DNA from: Bog-532 sp963775825 | GTDB lineage: Bacteria; Actinomycetota; Actinomycetes; Streptosporangiales; Streptosporangiaceae | Assembly: GCA_963775825.1 (NCBI GenBank) | Contig: CAVZKY010000070.1 | Location: 44,185-108,184, forward strand | Length of the DNA: 64,000 nt | Direction: 5' to 3' | Shown: positions 7,496 to 16,948 of the stretch, in pieces | Position numbering within the stretch: position 1 is the first letter of the stretch | How the letters are laid out: every line of letters begins with the position of its first letter | Position numbers and translations under genes: made by a program | The notes under the pieces: model-generated | Database searches by the model: none | Told to the model about the DNA's origin: nothing | The model's input: only the letters and a program-made list of their open reading frames with translations

Positions 7496-10400
7496 TCAGC
7501 TGTCATCCGGGTTAACGGGGCGGGCGCCGGGCGGGACCGGCGGTAGGGAATCAAGACTCAGTGGGAAAAGCGCGATCGGTGCCGGCTCGGCGAGGCAGCT
7601 CAGCTCGATCTCGCCGAGTGCGCTGCGCAGAGCGTCCCGGTAGCGGCTGACGTTGCCCAGCTTGATGTGCTCGTAGCCGCGCACCATGTCGGGCAGCTCG
7701 GCCAGGGCGACGAGAGCCGGCAAGGTGGCCGGGGACAGGCGCGGCAGCCCGCGGGTGACGGCCTCGTGATACTCCCCCGGCAGGGCCCGCTCGGTGCGGC
7801 GTACCTCCGTGCGGCCGAACACGTCGAGCCCGGTCCCGCGCAGCCGCCGCCCCGCGTATAGCAGCCCGAACCCCGGCCGGACCCACGAGCCCAGGGTGAT
7901 CTTCTTCTTCATGCCCAGGGCCCGCAGGACCGGCGGGTGCAGCCGGTAGGAGTACCGGGCTTGCTCCCCGAACTGGGCCACGACCTGCTCGTCCAGCGCA
8001 GGATCCAGCGACAGCCGGGCCACTTCGTACTCGTCCTTGTAGGCCATCAGCTTGAACAAGTTCCGCGCGTACGCGTCGGTAAGCGGGCCGGGGGCGCCCA
8101 GCCCGGCGCGTTCGGCGTCCGCGACCACCCGCACGCGGGCCGCGAACTCCTCCGCGTATGCGTGATCCTGATAGGCGATGAGCTCGTCGGCCCGCCGGCC
8201 GGCGACCGCGCGCAGCGCGGGATCGGCGCCCAGACCGGACACGATCTGCGCGGCCGCCGGCGAGATCCCGGTGCCGCCGCCCGACGGAGCGGCGGCCGGG
8301 GCGGATCGCCGGCGACGTAACGGCGGCCGGCCCGGAAGGCTTCGATGTTCCGCTCCACGGCCACGCCGTTGAGCTCGAGCGCCGCCTCGATGTACCGGGC
8401 CGGGATGGGCAGGGCACCGGCCTGCACCGCCGCGCCGACCAGGAACACGTTCGTGAACTGGTCGTCGCCGAGCAGGGCCGTCGTCTCGGCGCGCGCGTCG
8501 ACGGTGACCCCGTGCTCGGCCCGGGTCAGCTCGTGGATGCGGGCCACGGTCGCGGCTACGTCGGGGTACGCGACCGCGGTGTCCCGGACCATGGCGCCCG
8601 TCGGGACCCGCGAGGTGCAGGTCACGGCGATGGTCCGGTCCGGCGCGGTGACGGCCAGGTTCACGGCGTCGGCGGCGACAAGGAGATCACAGCCGAGATA
8701 GAGGTCACAGCTGCCCGGCGTGACCTTGTTCGCGCCGGGCAGCGGCGCGGACGACAGCTTAATGTCGGAGATGACCGCCCCGCCCTTCTGGGCCAGGCCC
8801 AGCTGGTCGAGGCTGCGGACCTGCAGGCCGCCAGGCCGGCCGCGGTGGAGATGATCTGGGCCACGGTGACCACACCGGTGCCGCCCACGCCGGTGATCCG
8901 CATGCCGAAGTCATCGGCCGGGACCCGGAGGACCGGTTCCGGGAGCGCCGGCGCCACGGGCCGGGCCGTTCTTCCGGTGAGCCCCGGCTGGTCTTCCGGG
9001 CGACCCGGCTCGGGCGCGGCCTGACCGTGATAAAGGACGGGCAGTCGCCGTCCAGGCAGGAGTAGTCCTTGTTGCAGGACGCCTGGTGGATCCGCGTCTT
9101 GCGGCCGAACTCGGTGTCGACCGGCTGCACGGACAGGCAGTTCGACTTGGCCCCGCAGTCGCCGCAGCCCTCGCAGACCCGCTCGTTGATGAGGACCCGC
9201 TCCGCGGGCTCGATGGCCAGCCCGCGCTTGCGCTTGCGCCGCAGCTCGGTCGCGCACTCCTGGTCGTGGATCAGGACCGTGACCCCGCCGCGGCGGCCAG
9301 CTCTTCCTGGGTCGTGGCGAGCCGGTCCCGGTGACGGACCTCGACGCCGCGGGGCAGCCGCACCCGCCGGTACCGCCGGGGGTCCTCGGTCGTGATCACG
9401 ACCTTGCGGACCCCCTCGGCCAGCAGCGCGGCCGCGATGTCCGGCACCGACATCTTCCCGACCGCCTGCTGGCCGCCGGTCATCGCCACCGCGCCGTTGT
9501 AGAGCAGCTTGAACGTGATCCGGGTGCCGGAGGCGATCGCCTGCCGGACGGCGAGGCTGCCGGAATGGTGGAACGTCCCGTCGCCAATGTTCTGGAGCAG
9601 GTGCGACTGGGTCACGAACGGCTCCATGCCCGACCCAGGTCGCCCCTTCGCCGCCCATGTGCGTGAAGCCGATGATGTGGCCGAACCGCTCTTCGGGCAT
9701 GAGCACGGCCAGCGTCGAGCAGCCGATCCCCGCGCCAACCAGCGAGCCCGCGGGCACCTGGGTCGACCGGTTGTGTGGGCACCCCGAGCAGAAGTAAGGG
9801 GTGCGGGCCGCGATGGGCAGCAGTTCCGGCCGCCGCGGCGGGTCCTGCTGGGCGGTCAGCCACGCCTGGACGGCGGGCTGGTCAAGGTGGGCGATGAGGC
9901 GGGGGGCGAGCTGCCGCGCAATGAGGTCGGGCGGCAGATCGGCCGTGGGCCGGAACATGGGCGTGCCGCTGGGCGTCCGCCGGCCGCTGATCAGCGGCGC
10001 GCCGGGCTCGCCCGTACAGCTGATCCTTCAGGGCCAGCTCGATGAAGGCGCGCTTTTCCTCCACGACCACGATCTCATCCAGGCCGTGGGCGAAGTCCTC
10101 GACGATGCGGGGCTCGAGCGGGGACACCATGCCGAGCTTGAGGATCCGCACGCCGGAGCCGGCCAGCTCGCCGGGCACGATGCCGATCATGCGCAGGGCC
10201 TGGTGGACGTCGAGGTAGGTGGTGCCGGCGGCGATGATCCCGACCCGGGCCCGGGCGTCACCCTCGATCCGGTTGAGGTGGTTGGCGCGGGCGTAGCGGC
10301 GGGCCAGTTCCAGCCGCTCGCCCATCAGGCTGGCCTCCAGGCGGCCCAGGTTCGGCTGCAGGAACTGGGCGGACACCTCGTGCACGTAATCGGCGCCGCC

Positions 10401-11093
10401 GATCGAGCGATCCGGCTCAGCCAGGTCCAGGCGGTCCAGCCCCACCTGGACCGACGCGGCCCCGTCCACCACGTTGGTGGCCAGCTTGACCCCGGTCCAC
10501 AGCCCGCAGAACCGCGACAGCGCGATGCCGTGCAGGCCCAGGTCCAGGACGTCCTGCGGATCGGCCGGGGCCAGCACCGGCATGCCGATCTCGGCCATGG
10601 CCATCTCGGAGCTGCTCGGCACGGTCGAGGATTTCGCGATGGAATCGTCGCCCACCAGGACCAGCACGCCGCCGGTGCGGTGCGCGCCGCCGAGGTTGCC
10701 GTGCCGCAGCGCGTCGGTCGCCCGGTCCAGCCCGGGGGCCTTGCCGTACCAGATCCCGATGACCCCGTCGCAGGTCTTGTCCGCCGACGCCGACGCCAGC
10801 TGGGAGCCCTGGACGGCGTCGGCGCCCAGCTCCTCGTTGACGGCGGGCCGGAACACCACCGCGCTGCGCTCCAGGAGCTGCCGCTGGCGGCCGATCTCCA
10901 GGTCATACCCCGCGAGCGGGGACCCCTCGTAACCGGAGATGAGGGTGGCCGTGGTCAGGCCGTTCCGCTGGTCGAGCTGATGCTGATCGATCGGGATCCG
11001 GACCAGCGCCTGCAGCCCGGACAGGTAGAGGCCGCCTTCCTCGAGCTCGTAACGGTCCGCAAGACGCAGCTTTCGGTCCCCGAGCAGGCTCAT
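7496..11093 (-). CDS. Indolepyruvate ferredoxin oxidoreductase, fused large form (many frame breaks)
   Basis: Oxidative decarboxylation of aryl pyruvates to acyl-CoA with ferredoxin reduction. The domain order from the N-terminus is clear: pyrimidine-binding POR domain (TLISGYEGSPLAGYDLEI), TPP-binding core (CSGCPHN, GIGCSTLAVLMP, FTHMGGEGA), an Fe-S segment (CEGCGDCG...C...CNKDYSCLDGDCP), a gamma domain (GMRITGVGGTGVVTVAQI) and a long C-terminal DUF6537-type region ending near 7496. The sum is about 1,200 residues, normal for this fused family. At least six one-base frame changes occur (about 10012, 9630, 9300, 9020, 8835 and 8300), yet each restored frame is well conserved, so sequence error is the likely cause. 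ATG at 11091-11093 is the start that fits MSLLGDRKLRL. Confidence 0.85.
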
Positions 11094-11224
11094 CCAGACC
11101 CCTATCGTGTGGTGACGGTGCTGACCCGGCGTTGCCGCCGGCCACTTCAGCCATTTTAGGAGGTCGAGGCCCGGCAGCACGGGAGCGGTGCGGGCGCCGC
11201 GGCAGGGCGGCGCCCGGACCGGGG

Positions 11225-11647
11225 CTAGCGGCGGGGGGCGTTCAGCCCGAGGCGGCGCTGCTCGATGATCAGGCAGCGGTCCTCGACGTAGAGCAGCCCG
11301 GCGTCTTCGGCGATCGCGCGGGCCTCGGCGGAGGCGATGCCCAGCTGCAGCCACAGCGCGGTGGCCCCCGCCGCGACGGCCTGGCGGGCGAAGTCCGGCG
11401 CCTGCCAGGACGGCCGGAACAGGTCCACCAGCCCGACCTGCTCCGGGACCTCGGCCAGCGTCCGGTAGACCGGCTCGCCGAGAATCCTGTCCGCGTGCGG
11501 GTTGACCGGGATGATGCGCCAGCCGTGCCGCTGCATGTGGGCCGGCACCGAATGGGCCGCCTTGGCCGCCACGGTGCTCGCGCCGACCACGGTGATGGTG
11601 TCGTAGGTGGTCAGGATCTGCTCGACGGTGATGTCAGTGCCGCTCAC
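11225..11647 (-). CDS. CoA-binding domain protein
   Basis: 140 residues, a stand-alone Rossmann-like CoA-binding domain: ITVVGAST near residue 20, IIPVNPHADRILGEPVYRTLAEVP in the middle and GATALWLQLGI plus EDRCLI near the end. Proteins of this small family bind CoA or acyl-CoA, and their job is not established. It is on the same strand as the oxidoreductase, 131 bp upstream of it, which suits an acyl-CoA-linked context but does not prove one. Confidence 0.88.
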   Translation of the reverse strand: MSGTDITVEQILTTYDTITVVGASTVAAKAAHSVPAHMQRHGWRIIPVNPHADRILGEPVYRTLAEVPEQVGLVDLFRPSWQAPDFARQAVAAGATALWLQLGIASAEARAIAEDAGLLYVEDRCLIIEQRRLGLNAPRR

Positions 11648-11815
11648 TTCGCCACCATAACGCCCGCCGGACCAGGTGGCTCAGCGCGCGGACAGTATCG
11701 CCTGCGGAATCATCGGCCGCCGGTGATCAGAGCGCCGCCGCTGTGGGACGCTGACAACCTGTACGCCTGTACGCCGACGCCCGTACGACCGCGACCACCG
11801 ACCTACGGAGGGGCC

Positions 11816-12526
11816 ATGACCCAGCCGACCATCCCCAGTCGCGTACCGGCCGGCGCGACCCCTGAAGGCGACGGCATCGTCGTCGGTACGGGCCTCGTAC
11901 GGGTCGACGCCTACATCGATTTCCTGTGCCCGTTCTGCAAGCAATTCGAGCTGTCCGCCGCGGAGACCCTGGCCGCCCTGGTGTCCAGCGGCCAGGCCAG
12001 CATCGCCTACCACCCGATGAACTTCCTCGACGAGGCCTCGACGACCAGGTACTCGACCCGCGCCTCGGCGGCCTCGGGCTGCGCCGCCGACCAAGGCCGC
12101 TTCACCGAGTTCGCGCACGCGCTGTTCGAGCAGCAGCCCCCCGAGGGCGGCCCGGGCCGCAGCGACGAACAGCTGGCCGCGATCGGCCGTGAGGTCGGGC
12201 TGACCAGCCCGGCGTTCACCGGCTGCCTGGCGGACAAGCCGTATCTGGACTGGCCCTCGTACGTGACGGAACGCGCCGTGGCCGCTCAGGTCACCGGGAC
12301 GCCGACCGTCATGGTCGCGGGCCAGGACGTCCCGGCCGAACCGGACGCGATCCGCGCCGCGGTGGCCGAGGCCGTTCCAGGCCCGGTAGGGCCCTGGCCG
12401 GGCGGCGGGCAGCTAGCGTGCCCGGCCCGGGTTGAGCGGGGTGAGCTGCTGAATGTCGTGCCGGGCCCGCAGTGCGCTGATCTCGCCCTGGTCGGGCGGC
12501 CCGGGGCGGGCGATCAGCTCGCCTAG
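11816..12526 (+). CDS. DsbA-family thioredoxin-fold protein
   Basis: 236 residues as read. The redox site CPFC is at residues 39-42 (DFLCPFCKQF) and the cis-Pro loop is GTPTVMVAG. No signal peptide or lipobox is seen, so it looks cytosolic; this subgroup (Thioredoxin_4) often lacks export signals. GGAGGGGCC stands just before the ATG at 11816. The last 45 residues are Pro/Gly-rich, unlike the family, and overlap the convergent cupin gene by 114 bp. A frame slip near 12385 would instead end the protein close to 12390. Confidence 0.82.
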   Translation: MTQPTIPSRVPAGATPEGDGIVVGTGLVRVDAYIDFLCPFCKQFELSAAETLAALVSSGQASIAYHPMNFLDEASTTRYSTRASAASGCAADQGRFTEFAHALFEQQPPEGGPGRSDEQLAAIGREVGLTSPAFTGCLADKPYLDWPSYVTERAVAAQVTGTPTVMVAGQDVPAEPDAIRAAVAEAVPGPVGPWPGGGQLACPARVERGELLNVVPGPQCADLALVGRPGAGDQLA

Positions 12527-12926
12527 TTCCCGCAGGTAGTCCTCGTGGCCAGGCGGCGTGACCACGAAGATCATCCGCACCATGGACGGCCCGGGATTGG
12601 TGAAGGCGTGCGGCAGCGGCCGGGACGTACATCGTGCTCCCCGGGCCGCCGCGGGCCACCCGGTCACCCGTCCGCGATTGCCAGGACGTCCAGCCGTCCG
12701 CGGTCCGCACCCGGGGCTCGAACGCCAGCAGGTCCAGCTCGCCCTCGAGGACGTAGAACAGCTCCTCGGCCTGCTGGTGGAGGTGCGCCCCGACGTCGAA
12801 GCCGGGCTGTACGGTCGCTTCGAAAATCGACCAGGTCGGCGATTGCCCGGCTCCCACTTTGAGGGTAATGCCCGCGCCCGAGATACCTTGGCCCGCACCG
12901 GGTGGCAGTATCAGCCCGTCGGTCAT
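12413..12926 (-). CDS. Cupin domain protein (one frame break)
   Basis: A small single-cupin protein. The first frame from ATG 12924-12926 gives the metal-binding first motif (DVGAHLHQQAEELFYVLEGE). After about 12620 the second motif continues in another frame (LPHAFTNPGPSMVRMIFV) and runs to the stop at 12413. Restored length is about 170 residues. The two His and one Glu of motif 1 and the His of motif 2 are present, so a metal site is likely. Substrate unknown. Confidence 0.75.
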
Positions 12927-12995
12927 GTGTGCCCCCTCCCGGGTATCACGCCCAGCATAGAGCCGGGTGACCGGAGCGGTGTTAGCCTGCGGCAC

Positions 12996-13918
12996 ATGTC
13001 CTATCTGCCAGGGCCGTTGCGGCCGTACCCGGAGTGGCAGCCGACGTGCGACACACTGCACGCCCACACCCAGCTTCTCGGCAAGCTCGCCGTGAAGCTC
13101 GCGCCACCGGAGCCACAGCTGCAGCACGCGGCGCTGCGGCTGACCGCGCGCGGCTGGGAGACCGCGCCGCTGCCCGCGCCGGACGGAGCCGGGTCGCTGG
13201 TGGTCGCGCTGGACCTGCGCACCCACGAGGCGGTCGTCGAGGCCAGCACCAGGCCGGCCGAACGCATCCCGCTGACCCCCAACCGCCCGGTGGGCCAGGT
13301 CACCCGCGAGGTTCTGGCCACCGTGCGCGGCTGGGCGGCGGCGTGGAGATCGACCCGAAGCCGCAGGAGGTCGCCTGGACGGTTCCGCTGGACGAGGACG
13401 ACGAGCACGCGTACTACGACACCCTCCAGGTCGGCGAGTACTTCGCCGCGGCGACCCAGGCCGCGCTGATCCTGGCCGCCTTCCGTGCGCCGTACCGCGG
13501 CCGGTCAACGCCGGTCAACGCCTGGTGGGGATCGTTCGACCTGGCCGTCAGCCTGTTCTCCGGGCAGCCGGCCAATCCACCGTCGGACGACTTCATCATG
13601 CGCAACGCGATGGACTCCCAGGAGGTGGCCGTCGGCTGGTGGCCCGGGGACGCGCGGTACGCCAAGGCGGCGTTCTACGCCTACGCCCACCCGGCGACCA
13701 AAGGCTTCGACCGGGCGGTACTGTCCCCCGACGGCGCGCGCTGGGAGAGCTCGCTGGGCGAGTTCGTGCTGGACTGGGACGACGTGCGCGCCGCCCCGGA
13801 TCCCCGGGCCGCGGGGCTGGAGTTCGCGCGCTCGGCGTTCCGGCACGCGTGCGAGGTCTGCCAGTGGGACATGGCCCTGGCCGCGACCGCCGACGGCACG
13901 CCCCCGCCGGTCCACTGA
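12996..13918 (+). CDS. DUF5996 family protein (one frame break)
   Basis: About 307 residues when the frame break near 13340 (a run of gcggcggcg) is bridged. The first frame holds the start (MSYLPGPLRPYPEWQPTCDTLHAHTQ). The second holds EIDPKPQEVAWTVPLD, VNAWWGSFDLAVSLFSG and GWWPGDARY, which are features of the DUF5996 family, found mostly in actinobacteria and of unknown function. No signal peptide or membrane segment is present. It lies divergently next to the cupin gene, with 69 bp between the starts. Confidence 0.75.
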
Positions 13919-13931
13919 GCCGCAACAGCAC

Positions 13932-13984
13932 CGGTTACGGGGAGCGCTGTCAGCGAATACGACTGAGAGTGCTCCCCATAGTCC
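13932..13984. repeat. Short copy of the interspersed palindromic repeat
   Basis: Contains ggggagcgct, a 19-base loop with cagcgaatac and ctgag, then agtgctcccc; the arms pair. The order ccggt..acggggagcg..tcagcg..gctccc matches the core of the 26.2-kb copy and the two IS30-split halves. It lies between two co-directional genes and could also act as a transcription attenuator for the first. Confidence 0.65.
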
Positions 13985-14051
13985 CGCCGGGCCACTGCTG
14001 CGGTGGGGCTGGTCCGGTTAGAACAAACAGCCATCCGGGTAGCTCACGGCC

Positions 14052-15239
14052 ATGACCACTGGTGACGCCCGGCCGGCGAACCGGTCCGGGGCCGAGCCTG
14101 GGCCGACCGCGGGCCCCCCGATCCCATCCGGGCCCGCGGACCCGCCCGGCGCCAAGCTGGTGACTCCGCCTGGTGCGGAACGGCCGCGGCGCTACCGCCC
14201 GAAGCTGCGGTACGAGCTGATCGGCTGCGGGCTGCACGGGCACGAACTGCTCGGCACCGACGCCGCCGCGCTGCGCGAGCAGGACGACCTGTTCGCCCGC
14301 GAGGCGGACGGGCTGCGCTGGTACCGGTGCCTGCGCTGCGACTCCTGGGTCGCGCTGACCCCGCCCAGCCAGCCCACGGCGAAGTACCCGCCGGAACGAG
14401 CGGATGTCGCCCTGCCGCTGCGCGGCAAGCCGCTGCGGGACCGGTACGTCCTGCGGCTCATCGCCGCCGAGCGGGTCATTCACTTCCTGGTCCTGTCGGC
14501 CCTCGCCGCGGGGATCATCTTGTTCGCGGACAACAAGGTGACGCTGAACAGCGATTTCACCCAGATCCTCAAGGACATGCAGGGCGGCCTCGGCGGGCCG
14601 GTCAACGACACCAACCACGGGGTGCTGCACGACCTGCAGCGGCTATTTGCCGTACGGACGAGCAACCTCTACCTGATCGGCGCCGGGGTCGCGGTATATG
14701 CCGCCCTGGAAGGCACGGAGGCGGTCGGGCTCTGGCTCGGGAAACGATGGGCCGAGTACCTGACCTTTCTCGCGACGGTCATCTTCGTGCCCTACGAGGT
14801 CTACGAGCTGACCAAGAGCATCTCGGCGCTGAAGATCGTCACGCTGGTCCTCAACCTCGCCATCGTCGCCTACCTGGTCGTGGCCAAGCGGCTGTTCGGC
14901 GTGCGCGGCGGCTACCGCGCCGAACAGGCCGAGCAGGAAAGGGAGACCGGGTGGGCGGCTATCGAGCGGGCGACACCGCAGCCCCGCCAGACGCCCCCGG
15001 CCCCTGCGGCAGCCTGCGGCAGCGCCCGCTGCGCCTGCACCGCCGAGCGCTCCCGGATAGCGGCCACGGGCCGCTACTGGCCCAGGAAGGCGCGGAGCGT
15101 CCGGGCGTTGCGGACGGCGTTGGCGTCGCCGTCGTTGTTGAAGTACACGAACACGTCCTGGCCCGCCGCGCCCCACTCCCGGATCCGGCCTGCCCACCAG
15201 CGCAGGTCGGCGTCGCTGTACGAGCCCGCGTACAGGTGA
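14052..15239 (+). CDS. DUF2127 family membrane protein
   Basis: 395 residues as read. Residues 1-50 are Pro/Gly-rich and disordered. A Cys/His segment follows (GCGLHGHELLG, RWYRCLRCDSW), then membrane segments (FLVLSALAAGIILFA; LYLIGAGVAVYAALEGTEAVGLWL; a third around YLTFLATVIFVPYEVYEL; a fourth near IVTLVLNLAIVAYLVV), the DUF2127 pattern. Function unknown. The final 60 residues overlap the convergent DUF72 gene and look unnatural. A one-base slip near 14995 would give an Ala/Pro tail ending in PPSAPG at TAG 15058-15060, which I think is the true end. Confidence 0.82.
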   Translation: MTTGDARPANRSGAEPGPTAGPPIPSGPADPPGAKLVTPPGAERPRRYRPKLRYELIGCGLHGHELLGTDAAALREQDDLFAREADGLRWYRCLRCDSWVALTPPSQPTAKYPPERADVALPLRGKPLRDRYVLRLIAAERVIHFLVLSALAAGIILFADNKVTLNSDFTQILKDMQGGLGGPVNDTNHGVLHDLQRLFAVRTSNLYLIGAGVAVYAALEGTEAVGLWLGKRWAEYLTFLATVIFVPYEVYELTKSISALKIVTLVLNLAIVAYLVVAKRLFGVRGGYRAEQAEQERETGWAAIERATPQPRQTPPAPAAACGSARCACTAERSRIAATGRYWPRKARSVRALRTALASPSLLKYTNTSWPAAPHSRIRPAHQRRSASLYEPAYR

Positions 15240-15799
15240 TGGTGGTCCGGGCCGTGCATCCGCACGTAGCCGAAGTCCGTGGTGACGCGCAGCACGCACG
15301 GCAGGTCCGCGCCACTCATTACGCAGTAGGCCGCACGGTGCGCCGCGAGCTGCGCGAAGACGTCCTCGCTGTGCCAGCTCGGATGCCGGAATTCCACCGC
15401 GAGCCGGAGCCAGTCCGGAACGAGCCCCAGGAAGTAGGACAGCCGGGCGTCGTCACGTGGCTGGGACGGCGGCAGCTGGACCAGCAGCACCGCCCGCTTG
15501 TCCGCCAGCTCGTGCCAGCCCTCCCCCAGCCGCGGTATCCACTCGTCCGGGCGGTACAGCTTCCGGGCGTGCGTCAGGCCCCGGGGCGCCTTCACCGACA
15601 GCCGGAACCCCTCCGGCAGCCCGCGCCGCCAGCCGGCGAACGCCGACGGCCGCGGCCAGCGATAGAAGCTGCTGTTCAGCTCGGCGGTGCGGAACGTCCC
15701 CGCGTAGCGGGCCAGCCGGTCGCGGGCCGGCAGCCCCGGCGGGTAGAGCTCTGGCTCCCAGTGGTCATAGCTCCAGCCTGAGGTGCCCACCCAGATCAT
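15074..15799 (-). CDS. DUF72 TIM-barrel protein
   Basis: 241 residues, the normal length. It has the family's opening (IWVGTSGWSYDHW), NSSFYRWP, FRLSVKAPRGLTH, AVEFRHPSWH and the C-terminal VFVYFNNDGDANAVRNA. The fold is a TIM barrel with conserved acidic and His residues, but no activity is established. It ends inside the convergent DUF2127 gene as that gene is read. The ATG has no Shine-Dalgarno; it directly follows an A/T-only tract (see findings). Confidence 0.88.
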   Translation of the reverse strand: MIWVGTSGWSYDHWEPELYPPGLPARDRLARYAGTFRTAELNSSFYRWPRPSAFAGWRRGLPEGFRLSVKAPRGLTHARKLYRPDEWIPRLGEGWHELADKRAVLLVQLPPSQPRDDARLSYFLGLVPDWLRLAVEFRHPSWHSEDVFAQLAAHRAAYCVMSGADLPCVLRVTTDFGYVRMHGPDHHHLYAGSYSDADLRWWAGRIREWGAAGQDVFVYFNNDGDANAVRNARTLRAFLGQ

Positions 15800-15820
15800 T
15801 TTTTTAATTTAATCGGATGA

Positions 15821-16845
15821 TCAGCGCTGGGTCTCGGCGAGGTGCATCTCGACGATGGACGCGAAGTCCGGGTCCGGGGCCAGGCCCAGCCGTTCCGCGC
15901 GGTCGGACCGCACCCGGGCCGCCCAGCCGCTCATCATCCGGTCGATCGCCGGGTCCGGGATCCAGTCGATCAGCGCGGCCGCCTCCGGCCCGGCTACCTG
16001 CGCCAGCGCGGCGACCATCGCTTCGACCGTCACGGTGAGCGCGGGCAGGGTGACCGCGCTGCGGCCGCCCCAGGACTCGTCGTCCGCGGCGGCGGCGCGG
16101 CGCAGCCCCTCGACGGTTTTCGCTGGTGACGCGAGCGCCGCCGCAGTCTGCGGGCCGACCGGGCAGACCGCGCGCGCACCGGCCAGCGGTTCCCGGATGA
16201 TGCTGGACAGGAACCCGGAGGCGGCGGCGTTCGGCCGGCCGGGGCGCACGCAGACGGTCATGAGGCGCAGCGACCGCCCGCGCAGGAAACCCTTACGGGT
16301 GTAGTCGGCGACCAGCTGCTCGCAGATGACCTTCTGCACGCCGTAGCTGGTCTGCGGGTTGGGCAGCGTCTGGTCGCCCACGACCGCGGGCAGCGGGTGA
16401 TCGCCGGAGTCGCCGAAGGCGGCCAGCGAGCTGGCGAACACCACCAGCGGGCTGGTCCCCAGCGCGCGGCAGGCCGCGAGCAGCGCCTCGGTGGCGCGCA
16501 GGTTGGCCCGGACGCCGAGATCGAAGTCGGCTTCGCATTCCCCGCTGACCGCCGCGGCCAGGTGGAAGACCACGTTGATCCCGGCCAGCACGCCCTGACC
16601 GCGGGGGGTGGGCCGCCGTGCGGGCCGGTCCGGGGGCTCAGCAGGTCGCCCAGATCGCCCTGGACCGCGGTCACCCGGGGGTCGGCGGCCAGGTCCGCCG
16701 GGACGGGCGCCTGGTCGGCGATGGTCAGCCGGTCCAGCGGCTGCGCCCCGCTGCCGGCCACCTCCAGCGAGCCGGTGGCCAGCAGGTCCCGGGCCAGGCG
16801 GGAACCGAGGAAACCGGCCCCGCCGGTCACGAGCACGTTCACCAT
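15821..16845 (-). CDS. denD: D-erythronate dehydrogenase-like NAD-dependent epimerase/dehydratase (one frame break)
   Basis: An extended SDR of about 341 residues. It has the NAD motif TGGAGFLGSRLA near residue 8, INVVFHLAAAVSGECEADFD, a FASSLAAFG Ser site, and the YGVQK catalytic Tyr/Lys, followed by RSLRLMTVCVRPG. These match DenD, which oxidises D-erythronate. The frame changes near 16600 in a run of six C. It is divergent from a DUF1537 kinase gene (103 bp between), the usual partner in four-carbon acid-sugar use. The symbol rests on the pattern and this context. Confidence 0.75.
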
Positions 16846-16948
16846 GGCGTCTCCATCCCGGCCGGCGAGGGGCGTCGAATAGGGTGATCCTACGACGGCT
16901 TCCCCAGCTGAAATTCCGGGCCGCCGGCGCCGAGGGAAAGGCCAGGTT

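Noticed and set aside
8759..11159. Long plus-strand ORFs across the oxidoreductase gene
   Set aside because: They are antisense shadows typical of high-GC DNA; only the minus strand carries the POR, Fe-S and TPP motifs.
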